A stretch of 64,000 nt of DNA from PALSA-894 sp963828625 (lineage in GTDB: Bacteria; Pseudomonadota; Alphaproteobacteria; Rhizobiales; Xanthobacteraceae). The notes beneath the pieces are model-generated. The model was given only the letters and a program-made list of their open reading frames with translations, was not told the DNA's origin and made no database searches. The translations under genes and the position numbers were made by a program. Of this stretch, positions 1 to 8,788 are shown piece by piece. Location of the stretch: NCBI GenBank assembly GCA_963828625.1, contig CAWHEX010000010.1:62001-126000 (forward strand). The letters run 5' to 3'. Every line of letters starts with the position of its first letter. Within the stretch, counting starts at the first letter, position 1.

Positions 1-1
1 G

Positions 2-247
2 CGCCACTGGCGCATCACCGACGCGATGGGCCGCCAGCAGGAGGTGCGCGGCGCGGGCGTGGTGGGCAAGCAGCCGGTGCTCAAGCCCGGCGAGTCGTTC
101 GAGTACACCAGCGGAGTTCCGCTGCCGACGCCGTCGGGCTTCATGACCGGGACCTACGGCATGGTCGACGAGGCCGGCGAGCCGTTCGACATCGACATCC
201 CGACCTTCTCGCTCGACAGCCCCGAGTCGAAGCGCACGATCAACTGA
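2..247 (+). CDS. apaG: ApaG domain protein, C-terminal part (5' end outside window)
   Basis: The frame is open from base 2, before any start codon, so the gene begins outside the window and about 80 C-terminal residues remain. They carry the typical ApaG pattern: RHWRITDA, then GxGVVGxQP, then LKPGESFEYTSG, then a phenylalanine-rich end. ApaG (DUF525) is a small fibronectin-III-like beta-sandwich protein first linked to cobalt resistance and Mg efflux in enterobacteria; its biochemical role is not settled. The stop codon overlaps the stop of convergent hslO by eight bases, so the two genes are packed tail to tail without a terminator. Confidence 0.9.
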   Translation, partial: RHWRITDAMGRQQEVRGAGVVGKQPVLKPGESFEYTSGVPLPTPSGFMTGTYGMVDEAGEPFDIDIPTFSLDSPESKRTIN

Positions 248-1253
248 TCGGCGGCGGGTCCGCGACCTCGGCGGGCTGGAAGACGTGGGTCTGGCTACAG
301 AACTCGCACGTCACCGAAATGACGCCCTTCTCCACCATCTCGTCGCGGTCGGCCTGCGAGAACGAGCGCAGCATCGCCTCGACGCTCTCGCGCGAGCAGG
401 AGCACTTCGCCTGCAGTTCGGTGTGGCGGAAGACGCGCACGCCGCGTTCGTGGAACAGGCGATAGAGCAACCGCTCGGACGAGACCGCGGGATCGATCAG
501 TTCGAGGTCCTCGACCGTCTCGATCAGCGAGCGGCCCTCGACCCAGGCGTCGTCCTCGGCAACGACATGCGGCGTCATTCCTTTCGGCGCATCGCCCGGA
601 TCGAGATCGGCAACGCGGGCGCGCTCCGGCGCGCGCGGAACGAACTGAAGCAGGATGCCGCCCGCGCGCCAGCGATGGCTCGCACCGCCCGCGCCCGCGC
701 GCAGCTCCTCGGCGACCGCGAGGCGCACGCGCGTCGGGATCTGCTCGGACCGCAGGAAATACTCGTGCGCGGCGTCTTCCAGCGTTCCGCCCTCGAGCGC
801 GACGAGGCCCTGATAGCGGTTCATGTCGCCGCCCTGATCGATGGTCATCGCGAGATGGCCGCGCCCGAGCATGGCGCCCGCGCCCGTCGCGCCGGCGGCG
901 ATCGCATCGGCGACCTGTTTCTTGTCGAAGCGCGCGCAGGCGCGGACCTTGTCGGGCGTCGTGAAGTCGACGACCAGCATCCGCACCGGCCCGTCGGTCT
1001 TGGTTTGCAGGATGAAGCGGCCCTCGAACTTCAGCGTGGTGCCGAGCATGACGCCGAGCACGATCGCCTCGCCCAGAAGCTTGGCGACCGGCTGCGGATA
1101 GTCGTGGCTCGTCAGGATGGCGTCGACCGCCGGTCCGAGCCGCACCACGCGGCCGCGCAGATCGAGGGCTGAGACCTCGAACGGCAGGATCGTGTCGTCG
1201 GCCGAAACTTCCGCGGGAGCCCGGCTGGGGATTGCTACATCGGGATTTGACAT
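240..1253 (-). CDS. hslO: Hsp33 redox-regulated chaperone
   Basis: 337 residues, somewhat longer than the usual ~290 because of an extended N-terminus. Hsp33 is a cytosolic holdase that binds unfolding proteins under oxidative and heat stress. Its switch is a C-terminal zinc centre, and the four cysteines are visible as CSC followed about 30 residues later by CEFC. The N-terminal substrate-binding domain is complete. It lies 67 bp downstream of argF on the same strand and may be read through from argDF. No strong ribosome site precedes the ATG, so the start is less certain than the identity. Confidence 0.93.
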   Translation of the reverse strand: MSNPDVAIPSRAPAEVSADDTILPFEVSALDLRGRVVRLGPAVDAILTSHDYPQPVAKLLGEAIVLGVMLGTTLKFEGRFILQTKTDGPVRMLVVDFTTPDKVRACARFDKKQVADAIAAGATGAGAMLGRGHLAMTIDQGGDMNRYQGLVALEGGTLEDAAHEYFLRSEQIPTRVRLAVAEELRAGAGGASHRWRAGGILLQFVPRAPERARVADLDPGDAPKGMTPHVVAEDDAWVEGRSLIETVEDLELIDPAVSSERLLYRLFHERGVRVFRHTELQAKCSCSRESVEAMLRSFSQADRDEMVEKGVISVTCEFCSQTHVFQPAEVADPPPIS

Positions 1254-1320
1254 CGTTCCGATATTTAGAGGCTCGCGCCGAAAATGCGAGGCCTGAAAAG
1301 CCGCAAAGCCGCAGCGCAGA

Positions 1321-2250
1321 TCAGCGCGCCGCGAGGCACCAGGCCAGAATGCCCTTCTGGGCGTGCAGGCGGTTTTCCGCCTCGTCGAACACCACCGATT
1401 GCGGCCCGTCGATCACCTCGTCGGTCACCTCGTCGCCGCGATGAGCGGGCAGGCAATGCATGAAGATCGCATCCGGCTTGGCCTGCGCCATCAGCCGCGC
1501 ATTGACCTGATAAGGCTTGAGCAAATTGTGACGGCTCTCGCCGTCCCTGTCGCCCATCGACACCCAGGTGTCGGTCACGACACAATCCGCGTCCGTGACG
1601 GCCTTTTCGGGATCGTGCCCGAGCGCGATCGCGGCGCCCGATTGCTTCTCCCAGGCGGCGATGGTGCGGTCGAGCTTGAGTTCCGGCGGCGTCGCCACGT
1701 TGAGCCGGAAGTCGAAGCTCTTGGCGGCATGCATCCACGAGGACAGCACATTGTTGGCGTCGCCTGTCCACGCGACCGTGTGACCCTTGATCGGCCCCTT
1801 GTGCTCCTCGAAGGTCATCACGTCGGCCATCACCTGACAGGGATGAGAGAGCCGCGTGAGGCCGTTGATGACCGGAACGGTCGCGTGCCGCGCAAGCTCG
1901 ACCAGCGCCTCGTGGTTGAGGATGCGGATCATGATCGCATCGACGTAGCGCGAGAGCACGCGCGCGGTATCGGCGATGGTTTCGCCGCGGCCGAGCTGCA
2001 TCTCCTGGCCGGTGAGCATCACGACGTCGCCGCCGAGCTGGCGCATCGCGACATCGAACGACACGCGCGTGCGCGTCGAGGGCTTGTCGAAGATCATCGC
2101 GAGCGTCTTGCCGGCGAGCGGCTTGTCCGCAGTCGCGCGATCGCGCTTCTGCCGGTCCTTCATGGCGCGGCTGGACTCGATCATCCCGCGCAGTTCGGCG
2201 ACCGGGATTTCCGTCAGGTCGAGAAAGTGCCGCAGCGCCGGAGCGCTCAC
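1321..2250 (-). CDS. argF: Ornithine carbamoyltransferase, anabolic
   Basis: 309 residues, normal length. It joins carbamoyl phosphate and ornithine to give citrulline in arginine synthesis in the cytosol. The carbamoyl-phosphate loop STRTRVSF, the LSHPCQ segment and the ornithine-binding HCLPAHRG motif are all present. The ATG overlaps the argD stop by four bases (ATGA), so argD-argF form a translationally coupled operon, the usual arrangement in Hyphomicrobiales. Confidence 0.97.
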   Translation of the reverse strand: MSAPALRHFLDLTEIPVAELRGMIESSRAMKDRQKRDRATADKPLAGKTLAMIFDKPSTRTRVSFDVAMRQLGGDVVMLTGQEMQLGRGETIADTARVLSRYVDAIMIRILNHEALVELARHATVPVINGLTRLSHPCQVMADVMTFEEHKGPIKGHTVAWTGDANNVLSSWMHAAKSFDFRLNVATPPELKLDRTIAAWEKQSGAAIALGHDPEKAVTDADCVVTDTWVSMGDRDGESRHNLLKPYQVNARLMAQAKPDAIFMHCLPAHRGDEVTDEVIDGPQSVVFDEAENRLHAQKGILAWCLAAR

Positions 2251-3458
2251 CCCACAGCCCCTTGCTTGGCCGGCGTCTCGGCGGTGCGCGCGAGCCGCGC
2301 GCAGGCGCGCTCCAGCATGCCCATCGCCTCGCCGACGTCCGCCTCGGTCACGACCAGCGGCGGCACGAGGCGCACCACATTGTCGCCGGCCGCGACGGTG
2401 AGCATGTGCTCGTCACGCAGCGCATCGACCAACTGGCCGTTCGGGATCACGCAACGCAGGCCGAGCAGCAGGCCTTCGCCGCGCACTTCGGCGATGACGC
2501 CGGGAAAGCGATCCTTGATCTCGGCGAGGCGCTGCTTGAACAGCAGCCCGATGCGTTTCACGCGATCGAGGAAGCCATCGGCCAGCATGACGTCGAGCAC
2601 CGCATTGCCGGCCGCCATCGCAAGCGGATTGCCGCCGAAGGTCGAGCCATGCGTGCCGGGGGTCATGCCCTTGCCGGCTTCCTTGGTGGTGAGGAACGCA
2701 CCGATCGGAAAACCGCCGCCGAGCGCCTTGGCGAGCGCCATGATGTCGGGCTCCACGCCGGTGCGCTGATACGCGAACATCTCGCCGGTGCGGCCCATGC
2801 CGCACTGGACCTCGTCAAACACGAGCAGGAGCTCGTGCTGGTCGCACAGCGCGCGCAGCGCGCGGATGAAATGGTTCTCGGGCACACGCACGCCGCCCTC
2901 GCCCTGGATCGGCTCGACCAGGATCGCGGCGGTCTCCGGACCGATGGCCTTTTTGACCGCTTCGAGGTCGCCGAACGGGACCTGATCGAAGCCCTCGACC
3001 ACCGGGCCGAAGCCTTCGAGGTATTTCTTCTGTCCGCCGGCCGCGAGCGTCGCGAGCGTGCGGCCGTGGAATGCGCCCTCGAACGTGATGATGCGGTAGC
3101 GCTCGGGCGCGCCGTTCACCGCATGATACTTGCGCGCGGTCTTGATCGCGCCTTCCATCGCCTCGGCGCCGGAGTTCGCGAAGAACACGTAGTCGGCGAA
3201 GCTCACCGCGCACAGACGATCGGCGAGCGTCTCCTGCTCCGGCACGCGGAACAGATTGGAGACATGGATCGCCTTGGCGACCTGTTCGGTGATGGCCGCG
3301 ATGATCTTCGGGTTGGCGTGGCCGAGCGCGCTCACCGCGATGCCCGCCGTGAAGTCGAGATAGCGCTCGCCATTCGTCGCGGTGAGCCAGCAGCCCTCGC
3401 CCTTCTCGAACGCGAGATCGATGCGCGCGAAGGTCGGCAACAGGTGCGCGGTGCTCAT
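2247..3458 (-). CDS. argD: Acetylornithine aminotransferase
   Basis: 403 residues, a class-III PLP aminotransferase of expected length. It converts N-acetylglutamate semialdehyde and glutamate to N-acetylornithine; many homologues also work on succinyl-diaminopimelate for lysine. Visible marks are NSGAEAxExA near residue 105, the FDEVQCGMGRTG segment, and the PLP-lysine region LAKALGGGFPIGA. It is the first gene of the argD-argF unit, with the promoter presumably in the gap toward gcrA. Confidence 0.96.
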   Translation of the reverse strand: MSTAHLLPTFARIDLAFEKGEGCWLTATNGERYLDFTAGIAVSALGHANPKIIAAITEQVAKAIHVSNLFRVPEQETLADRLCAVSFADYVFFANSGAEAMEGAIKTARKYHAVNGAPERYRIITFEGAFHGRTLATLAAGGQKKYLEGFGPVVEGFDQVPFGDLEAVKKAIGPETAAILVEPIQGEGGVRVPENHFIRALRALCDQHELLLVFDEVQCGMGRTGEMFAYQRTGVEPDIMALAKALGGGFPIGAFLTTKEAGKGMTPGTHGSTFGGNPLAMAAGNAVLDVMLADGFLDRVKRIGLLFKQRLAEIKDRFPGVIAEVRGEGLLLGLRCVIPNGQLVDALRDEHMLTVAAGDNVVRLVPPLVVTEADVGEAMGMLERACARLARTAETPAKQGAVG

Positions 3459-3835
3459 TGGCGCGTCTCTATGGCGGCGGCAAAAATGAAATGTGCCGCC
3501 TCGCCGGGCGGCACCGTCGAATACTATGAGTGGTGCCTGCGCCGGTCAACAATGGCGCGAATGCCACACGCTTGCCGCTTCGTGCTGCGAAAAGGGGAGT
3601 TAGCTGGGGAAAACGGAGGTTCGATGCCCATCCGCAAATCCCCGACTCTTGCGCCGGACTCACGGCATATTGTAGTTTTGTGACGGTCAGGTACGACATC
3701 TCGTGCGGCGGACTGTCTTCCTGCGTTCGCTCCTACAAGTAATAGCGTGCGTGCCCAGCGGCGAAAATCGCCGCCGGGAGAGGCTTTGGATTCCGCGCGG
3801 AGCACCGCGCGCTTTGGAAGTGGAGCTAGAGGCCA
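3459..3835. other. Divergent intergenic region argD / gcrA
   Basis: 377 bp without a convincing gene. Short frames here lack ribosome sites and family motifs. The stretch must contain the leftward argD promoter and the rightward gcrA promoter. The only structure I can point to is three GANTC sites in its right half, described separately. Confidence 0.6.
3644..3793 (+). promoter_or_regulatory. Three GANTC (CcrM) sites upstream of gcrA
   Basis: GACTC at 3644-3648, GACTC at 3657-3661 and GATTC at 3789-3793, the last about 45 bp before the gcrA start. GANTC is the target of the alphaproteobacterial methylase CcrM, and GcrA acts preferentially at methylated GANTC promoters. Three in 150 bp is above the chance expectation of roughly 0.6. 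Regulation of gcrA through them is inference. Confidence 0.45.
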
Positions 3836-4366
3836 ATGACCTTTTTGGACCAGAAACGGCCCGAATTGCAGACCTGGACCGACGATCGGGTGGAGCTTTT
3901 GAAGAAGCTCTGGGCGGACGGGCTGTCGGCCAGCCAGATCGCGGGCGAGCTCGGCGGGATCACCCGCAACGCCGTGATCGGCAAGGTGCACCGGCTCGGC
4001 CTCTCGGGACGCGCCAAGGCGCCCTCCTCCTCAGTGCCGCGCCAGCGCAAGCCACGCGCGGCCTCGATGTTCCGCGCGCCGCGCCCGATGGTGCGCGGCA
4101 ATACCGCGCTCGCAATGCCGGCCTACGACTACGACCCGGAGCCCGAGCCCGAGCTGCTCGAAAACATCATTCCGATCGGACAGCGCTGCACGCTGCTCGA
4201 ACTCAACGACGAGAAGTGCCACTGGCCGATCGGCGATCCGGGGCAGCCCGACTTCTTCTTCTGCGGGGGCAAGGCCACCGGCAGCCCGTATTGCGGCTAT
4301 CACGCGCGCGTCGCCTATCAGCCGGCGAACGACCGGCGCCGCGACCGGCGGCCTCCGCGCGCTTGA
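3836..4366 (+). CDS. gcrA: GcrA cell-cycle transcription regulator
   Basis: 176 residues. GcrA binds sigma70-RNA polymerase and activates promoters methylated at GANTC, controlling cell-cycle genes in Alphaproteobacteria. The N-terminal DNA-binding helices are the family hallmark: WTDDRVELLKKLW, then GLSASQIAGELGG, then TRNAVIGKVHRLGLSGR (about residues 15-62). A basic, proline-rich linker follows, then the C-terminal polymerase-interaction domain with cysteines and CHWPIGDPG. The start adds about a dozen residues before the conserved Trp compared with Caulobacter. The gene stands alone and ends in its own intrinsic terminator. Confidence 0.96.
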   Translation: MTFLDQKRPELQTWTDDRVELLKKLWADGLSASQIAGELGGITRNAVIGKVHRLGLSGRAKAPSSSVPRQRKPRAASMFRAPRPMVRGNTALAMPAYDYDPEPEPELLENIIPIGQRCTLLELNDEKCHWPIGDPGQPDFFFCGGKATGSPYCGYHARVAYQPANDRRRDRRPPRA

Positions 4367-4438
4367 GGAAATGGGCGCAGCGCTCCTCGCAATAAGGGCG
4401 CGCCCCGCCGAGTGTTCCTCCCGAGCGTAACAAACTGG

Positions 4439-4463
4439 GCGGCAGGCAACTGCCGCTCTTTTT
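4439..4463 (+). terminator. Intrinsic terminator of gcrA
   Basis: A perfect 7-bp stem GCGGCAG / CTGCCGC closed by a GCAA tetraloop (4439-4456) is followed directly by TCTTTTT. It lies 70 bp after the gcrA stop and just before the end of convergent phoB. The U-tract is on the + strand side, so it serves gcrA. Confidence 0.85.
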
Positions 4464-4472
4464 GCGACAGCC

Positions 4473-5177
4473 TCAGGCGGTCTTGCCGAACCGTTCGTCG
4501 AACGAATAGCCGGCGCCGCGCACCGTGCGGATCGGGTCGGAGGCGCGGCCGCGGTTGAGCGCGCGGCGCAGCCGCCCGACATGCACATCGACGGTGCGCT
4601 CGTCGATGTAGATGTCGCGGCCCCACACGCCGTCGAGCAACTGCTCGCGCGAATAGACGCGTCCCGGGTTCTGCATCAGGAATTCGAGCAGGCGGAATTC
4701 GGTCGGCCCGAGATGAACCTCACGCCCGGAGCGGGTGATGCGCTTCTTCTCGCGGTCGAGGATCAGGTCGCCCGCCTCGAGCAGCGAGGCGACGCTCTCC
4801 GGGCGCACGCGGCGCAGCAGCGAGCGGATGCGCGCGAGCAGCTCGGGCACCGAGAACGGCTTGACGATGTAGTCGTCCGCGCCGGTGGTGAGGCCGCGCA
4901 CGCGCTCGCTTTCCTCACCGCGCGCGGTGAGCATGATGACGGGAAGGCGCTCGGTCTCGGCCCGCGCGCGCAGGCGGCGGCACAACTCGATGCCGGACAT
5001 GCCGGGCAGCATCCAGTCGAGCACCACCAGATCGGGCGGCGTTTCCTTCAGCTTGATTTCCGCCTCGTCGCCGCGCGCCGTCGTATCGACCTCGTAGCCC
5101 TCGGCTTCGAGGTTGTAACGCAGGAGCAGCGTGAGCGGCTCCTCGTCCTCGACGATCAGAATGCGGGCGGCGCTCAT
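4473..5177 (-). CDS. phoB: Phosphate regulon response regulator PhoB
   Basis: 234 residues, OmpR/PhoB class. The receiver domain (about 1-120) shows the acidic pocket VEDEE, the phospho-acceptor Asp54 in VLDWMLPG and the conserved lysine in DYIVKPF. A winged-helix domain (about 135-230) contains RTVDVHVGRLRRAL, the recognition-helix region. When phosphorylated by PhoR it binds PHO boxes such as the one ahead of pstS. It is the last gene of the pst operon, 123 bp after phoU with a repeat element in between, so phoB may also have its own promoter. Confidence 0.97.
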   Translation of the reverse strand: MSAARILIVEDEEPLTLLLRYNLEAEGYEVDTTARGDEAEIKLKETPPDLVVLDWMLPGMSGIELCRRLRARAETERLPVIMLTARGEESERVRGLTTGADDYIVKPFSVPELLARIRSLLRRVRPESVASLLEAGDLILDREKKRITRSGREVHLGPTEFRLLEFLMQNPGRVYSREQLLDGVWGRDIYIDERTVDVHVGRLRRALNRGRASDPIRTVRGAGYSFDERFGKTA

Positions 5178-5199
5178 GGCGCTTTGTCTTTTCGTTTGC

Positions 5200-5244
5200 G
5201 CGTCATCTTTTCCGAAAACCGGCCTCCGCTTTTCGGGATGATGC
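5200..5244. repeat. Rhizobial dispersed hairpin repeat (degenerate copy)
   Basis: The phoU-phoB gap holds an inverted-repeat element: GCGTCATC at the left end, GATGATGC at the right, and inside it TTTTCCGAAAACCGG followed by CTTTTCGG. This is recognisably the short palindromic unit found in many copies in Rhizobiales genomes (GCATGATC...TTTTCGGAAAACCGG...CTTTTCGGGATCATGC type). Its arms have a few mismatches. In RNA it could fold between phoU and phoB. Recognition is from memory of the family. Confidence 0.75.
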
Positions 5245-5300
5245 TTCAGGCAGCGGGAAACGGCACGGTCGTCGAACTCGTCATGTCACCCTTCGGCCGC

Positions 5301-5966
5301 TCATCCATCAGCGCGCGGCCTTCCGAGATGTAGTAGATCGGTCTCGGCGATATTGGTCGCGTGATCGCCCATGCGCTCGATGTTCTTCGCGCAGAACAAA
5401 AGATGCGTGCAGAAGGTGATATTGCGCGGGTCTTCCATCATGTAGGTGAGCAGCTCGCGGAACAGCGAATTGTTGACGCTGTCGATCGCCTCGTCGCCGC
5501 GCCACACCTCCATCGCCTTGTCGACGTCGCGCCGCGCATAGGCGTCGAGCACCTGCTTGAGCTGATTGAGCACGAGATCGGACATGTGTTCGACGCCGCG
5601 GATCACCTGGCTCGGATAGGTGCCGGTGCCGAGCGCGATGACACGCTTGGCGATGTTCTTGGCGAGGTCGCCAATACGTTCGAGATCGTTCGACACGCGC
5701 AGCGCGCCGACGATCTCGCGCAGGTCGACCGCCATCGGCTGGCGGCGCGCGATGGTGAGGATCGCGCGCTCCTCGATCTCGCGCTGCAGCGCATCGATCG
5801 CCGGGTCGAGCGCCACGATGCGCTGTGCGAGCCGCCCGTCGTGGCGCGCGAGCGCGTCGACGGATTCGGCGATCTGCTTTTCGGCAAGCCCGCCCATCTC
5901 GGCGACCATGCGGGCGAGATCCTGCAGATCGACGTCGAAGGCCTTGGCGGTGTGTTGATCAACCAT
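5301..5966 (-). CDS. phoU: Phosphate signalling protein PhoU
   Basis: 221 residues, two tandem three-helix PhoU domains (about 15-105 and 120-215), each with the metal-binding E/DxxxD-type pattern typical of the family. PhoU links the PstSCAB transporter to the PhoR kinase and keeps the regulon off when phosphate is plentiful. It lies 16 bp after pstB in the operon, the normal position. Nothing unusual in length or composition. Confidence 0.96.
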   Translation of the reverse strand: MVDQHTAKAFDVDLQDLARMVAEMGGLAEKQIAESVDALARHDGRLAQRIVALDPAIDALQREIEERAILTIARRQPMAVDLREIVGALRVSNDLERIGDLAKNIAKRVIALGTGTYPSQVIRGVEHMSDLVLNQLKQVLDAYARRDVDKAMEVWRGDEAIDSVNNSLFRELLTYMMEDPRNITFCTHLLFCAKNIERMGDHATNIAETDLLHLGRPRADG

Positions 5967-5982
5967 TGCGTTGTTCCTGCAC

Positions 5983-6801
5983 TCAGCCGAAGCGGCCGGT
6001 GATGTAATCCTGCGTGCGCTTGTCGGTCGGGCTGGTGAAGATCGTGGTGGTCGAGCCGAACTCGATCAGCTCGCCGAGATACATGAAGGCGGTGAAGTCG
6101 GAGACGCGCGCCGCCTGCTGCATGTTGTGGGTCACGATCACGATCGTGTAGTCCTGCTTCAGCTCGTCGATCAGCTCCTCGATCTTGGCGGTCGAGATCG
6201 GATCGAGCGCCGAGCACGGCTCGTCGAACAGGATCACCTCGGGCTTCACCGCGACGGTGCGCGCGATGCACAGGCGCTGCTGCTGCCCGCCCGAGAGGCT
6301 CAGGCCGTTGGCCTGAAGCTTGTCCTTCACCTCTTCCCAAAGCGCCGCGCGCCGGAGCGCGTACTCGACGCGGCCATCGAGCTCGGACTTGGGAAGGCGT
6401 TCGTAGAGGCGGATGCCGAAGCCGATGTTCTCGTAGATCGACATCGGAAACGGCGTTGGCTTCTGGAACACCATGCCGATACGCGCGCGCAGCAGGTTGA
6501 GATCCTGCTTCGGCGACAGAATGTCCTGGCCGTCGAATTTGACTTCGCCCGCGGCGCGCTGGCCCGGATAGAGGTCGTACATCCGGTTGAGCACGCGCAG
6601 CAGCGTGGACTTGCCGCAACCCGACGGGCCGATGAAGGCCGTCACCTTGTTCTCGTAGAGCGAGAGGCTGATTTCCTTGAGCGCGCGCGAGTCGCCGTAA
6701 AAGAAGTTCAGGCCGCGGATCGACACCTTGGAGTGCAGCCCCGCGGTGTCGACGGCGGCGTGGGTTACGGTTGGTACTGCGACCGAAGGAACAACATTCA
6801 T
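5983..6801 (-). CDS. pstB: Phosphate ABC transporter ATP-binding protein
   Basis: I place the start at the ATG overlapping the pstA stop (ATGA), giving 272 residues; a longer frame running back into pstA is not needed. Walker A GPSGCGKST, the signature LSGGQQQR, Walker B VILFDEPCSALDP and the switch His in VTHN are all present, and the PstB-specific LNRMYDL segment follows Walker A. It powers high-affinity phosphate import on the cytoplasmic side of the PstCA channel. Confidence 0.97.
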   Translation of the reverse strand: MNVVPSVAVPTVTHAAVDTAGLHSKVSIRGLNFFYGDSRALKEISLSLYENKVTAFIGPSGCGKSTLLRVLNRMYDLYPGQRAAGEVKFDGQDILSPKQDLNLLRARIGMVFQKPTPFPMSIYENIGFGIRLYERLPKSELDGRVEYALRRAALWEEVKDKLQANGLSLSGGQQQRLCIARTVAVKPEVILFDEPCSALDPISTAKIEELIDELKQDYTIVIVTHNMQQAARVSDFTAFMYLGELIEFGSTTTIFTSPTDKRTQDYITGRFG

Positions 6802-7655
6802 GACTTTTTTCCCGATGCGACGAGCGCCCGCGCCGTGATGCTGAGTGCGAGGACCGTGACGGTGATGATCAATGCGCCTGTCCAGGCGAGCTTCTGCCAT
6901 TCCGCATAGGGCGAGAGCGCGAACTGGAAGATCACCACAGGCAGACTGGAGACCGGAGCGTTCAGGTTGAGGCTCCAGAACTGATTGTTCAGCGCGGTGA
7001 ACAGCAACGGCGCGGTCTCGCCGCTAATACGCGCGACCGCGAGCAATATCCCGGTCAGGATGCCGGCGCGCGCTGCGCGGTAGGCGATGTGCCAGACCAT
7101 GTGCGCGCGCGGCAGGCCGATCGAGGCGGCGGCTTCGCGCAACGTATTGGGCACCAGCGTCAGCATGTCCTCGGTGGTGCGGACCACGACCGGGATCACG
7201 ATCACGGCGAGCGCCACCGCGCCGGCCCAGCCGGAAAAATGCCCCATCGGCGCGACCATGACTTCGTAGACGAACAGGCCGATCACGATCGACGGCGCGC
7301 TCAGCAGAATATCGTTGATGAAGCGCACGACGCTGGAGATCCGCTCGTGCCGCCCGTACTCGGCCAGGTAGGTACCCGCGAGGATGCCGATCGGCGTACC
7401 GATCGCAACCGCAAGCGCCGTGATGATCAGGCTTCCTGCGATCGGGTTGAGCAGGCCGCCGGCCGACCCGGGTGGCGGCGTCATCTCGGTGAAGACCGAA
7501 AGCGACAGTCCGCCAAAGCCCTCCCAGAGCAGCACGCCGAGGATCAGCACGAGCCAGCCGAGCCCGAACGCAGTCGCCGCGTAGGCGAGCACCTTCGCGA
7601 TGATGTTGCTACGCCGCCGCCGGGCGTAGAGCGCGTTGTCGAATGAAACAGACAT
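6798..7655 (-). CDS. pstA: Phosphate ABC transporter permease PstA
   Basis: 285 residues with about six membrane segments. It forms the inner-membrane channel with PstC. The cytoplasmic EAA loop that contacts PstB is visible as LREAAASIGLPRAHMVWHI. It starts 3 bp after pstC and overlaps pstB by four bases, so the permease and ATPase genes are translationally coupled. Confidence 0.96.
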   Translation of the reverse strand: MSVSFDNALYARRRRSNIIAKVLAYAATAFGLGWLVLILGVLLWEGFGGLSLSVFTEMTPPPGSAGGLLNPIAGSLIITALAVAIGTPIGILAGTYLAEYGRHERISSVVRFINDILLSAPSIVIGLFVYEVMVAPMGHFSGWAGAVALAVIVIPVVVRTTEDMLTLVPNTLREAAASIGLPRAHMVWHIAYRAARAGILTGILLAVARISGETAPLLFTALNNQFWSLNLNAPVSSLPVVIFQFALSPYAEWQKLAWTGALIITVTVLALSITARALVASGKKS

Positions 7656-7658
7656 CGT

Positions 7659-8651
7659 CTATCCGATCCGCTTCTCGATGCGCGCAAGCATCAGGCGCGC
7701 GATCGTGAGCACAATGAAGGTGATCACGAAGAGGATGAGGCCGAGCGCGATCAGCGAAGACGTGTAGATGTCGCCGACCGCTTCGGTGAACTCGTTGGCG
7801 ATCGTCGCCGAGATGGTGGTGCCCGGCGCGAGGACCGACGCCGCGATCTTGTGCGCGTTGCCGATCACGAAGGTCACAGCCATGGTTTCGCCGAGCGCGC
7901 GCCCAAGTCCGAGCATCACGCCGCCGATGACGCCGACGCGCGTGTAGGGCAGCACGACGTTGCGGAATACTTCCCAGGTCGAGCAACCGACCCCATACGC
8001 GGCTTCCTTCAGCACCGGCGGCACCGCGTCGAACACGTCGCGCGAGATCGAGGTGATGAACGGCAGGACCATGATGGCGAGGATCAGCCCGGCGGTGAAA
8101 ATGCCGATGCCGTAGGGCGGCCCCTCGAACAAAGACGACAGGATCGGGATGCTGCCGAAGGCATCGATCAGGAACGGCTGGACGTGCTGTTGCAGGAACG
8201 GCGCGAAGACGAACAGTCCCCAGATGCCGTAGATGATGCTCGGGATGCCGGCGAGAAGCTCGATCGCGATGCCGATCGGACGGCGCAGCCACATCGGGCA
8301 TAGCTCAGTCAGGAAGAACGCGATCATCAGCCCGACCGGCACCGCGATCAGCATCGCGATGAAGGACGTCACCAGCGTGCCGTAAACCGGCGCGAGCGCG
8401 CCGAACTTTTCGGTAACCGGATTCCAGGTCTGCGTGGTGAAGAATTCAAGGCCGAGCGCGCGCAGCGCCGGCATCGAGCCGATGATCAGCGAAACGATCA
8501 CGCCGCCCAGAAGCGCCAGAACCAGAAACGCGGCGCCGCGCGTGATCAGCCTGAAGGCATTGTCGCCGAGGCGCAGTTTCCCCAGCACCTTCGCTCGGCT
8601 GGGATTTTCCGCGGCGCTCATGCCGGAACCCTGTAACGCAATGTCAGCCAC
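7659..8651 (-). CDS. pstC: Phosphate ABC transporter permease PstC
   Basis: 330 residues, about six membrane segments. It is the partner of PstA in the phosphate channel, with an EAA loop around LKEAAYGVGCSTWEV. The N-terminal ~25 residues are hydrophilic and somewhat longer than in E. coli PstC. A 137-bp gap with a strong hairpin separates it from pstS, consistent with more binding protein than permease being made. Confidence 0.96.
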   Translation of the reverse strand: MADIALQGSGMSAAENPSRAKVLGKLRLGDNAFRLITRGAAFLVLALLGGVIVSLIIGSMPALRALGLEFFTTQTWNPVTEKFGALAPVYGTLVTSFIAMLIAVPVGLMIAFFLTELCPMWLRRPIGIAIELLAGIPSIIYGIWGLFVFAPFLQQHVQPFLIDAFGSIPILSSLFEGPPYGIGIFTAGLILAIMVLPFITSISRDVFDAVPPVLKEAAYGVGCSTWEVFRNVVLPYTRVGVIGGVMLGLGRALGETMAVTFVIGNAHKIAASVLAPGTTISATIANEFTEAVGDIYTSSLIALGLILFVITFIVLTIARLMLARIEKRIG

Positions 8652-8750
8652 TTGTCCCCCAGGCGAACGACATCGAAAGCCTTGCTACACAACATGCGAA
8701 CCCGAACGCAGACGGCCGACTGGCCGCAGCAAAAGCGAGTGTCAGAGAGT

Positions 8751-8779
8751 GGAAAGGGCGCCGCCTGGGCGCCCTTTCC
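8751..8779 (-). promoter_or_regulatory. Strong hairpin between pstS and pstC
   Basis: A perfect 10-bp inverted repeat GGAAAGGGCG / CGCCCTTTCC with a 9-base loop begins 10 bp beyond the pstS stop. In the direction of the operon no U-tract follows, so it fits a 3'-end stabiliser or partial attenuator better than a full terminator. Such structures after the binding-protein gene are common in ABC operons. Confidence 0.7.
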
Positions 8780-8788
8780 GTTTTGGAT

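Noticed and set aside
1363..3683. Long + strand frames opposite argF and argD
   Set aside because: Antisense shadows of two clearly recognised enzymes with full motif sets.
3530..3742. 70-codon frame in the argD-gcrA gap
   Set aside because: No ribosome site, no recognisable pattern, and composition like non-coding sequence.
6801..6900. Longer start for pstB inside pstA
   Set aside because: The ATG overlapping the pstA stop gives the normal length and the coupled ATGA arrangement; the extension is a shadow of pstA.
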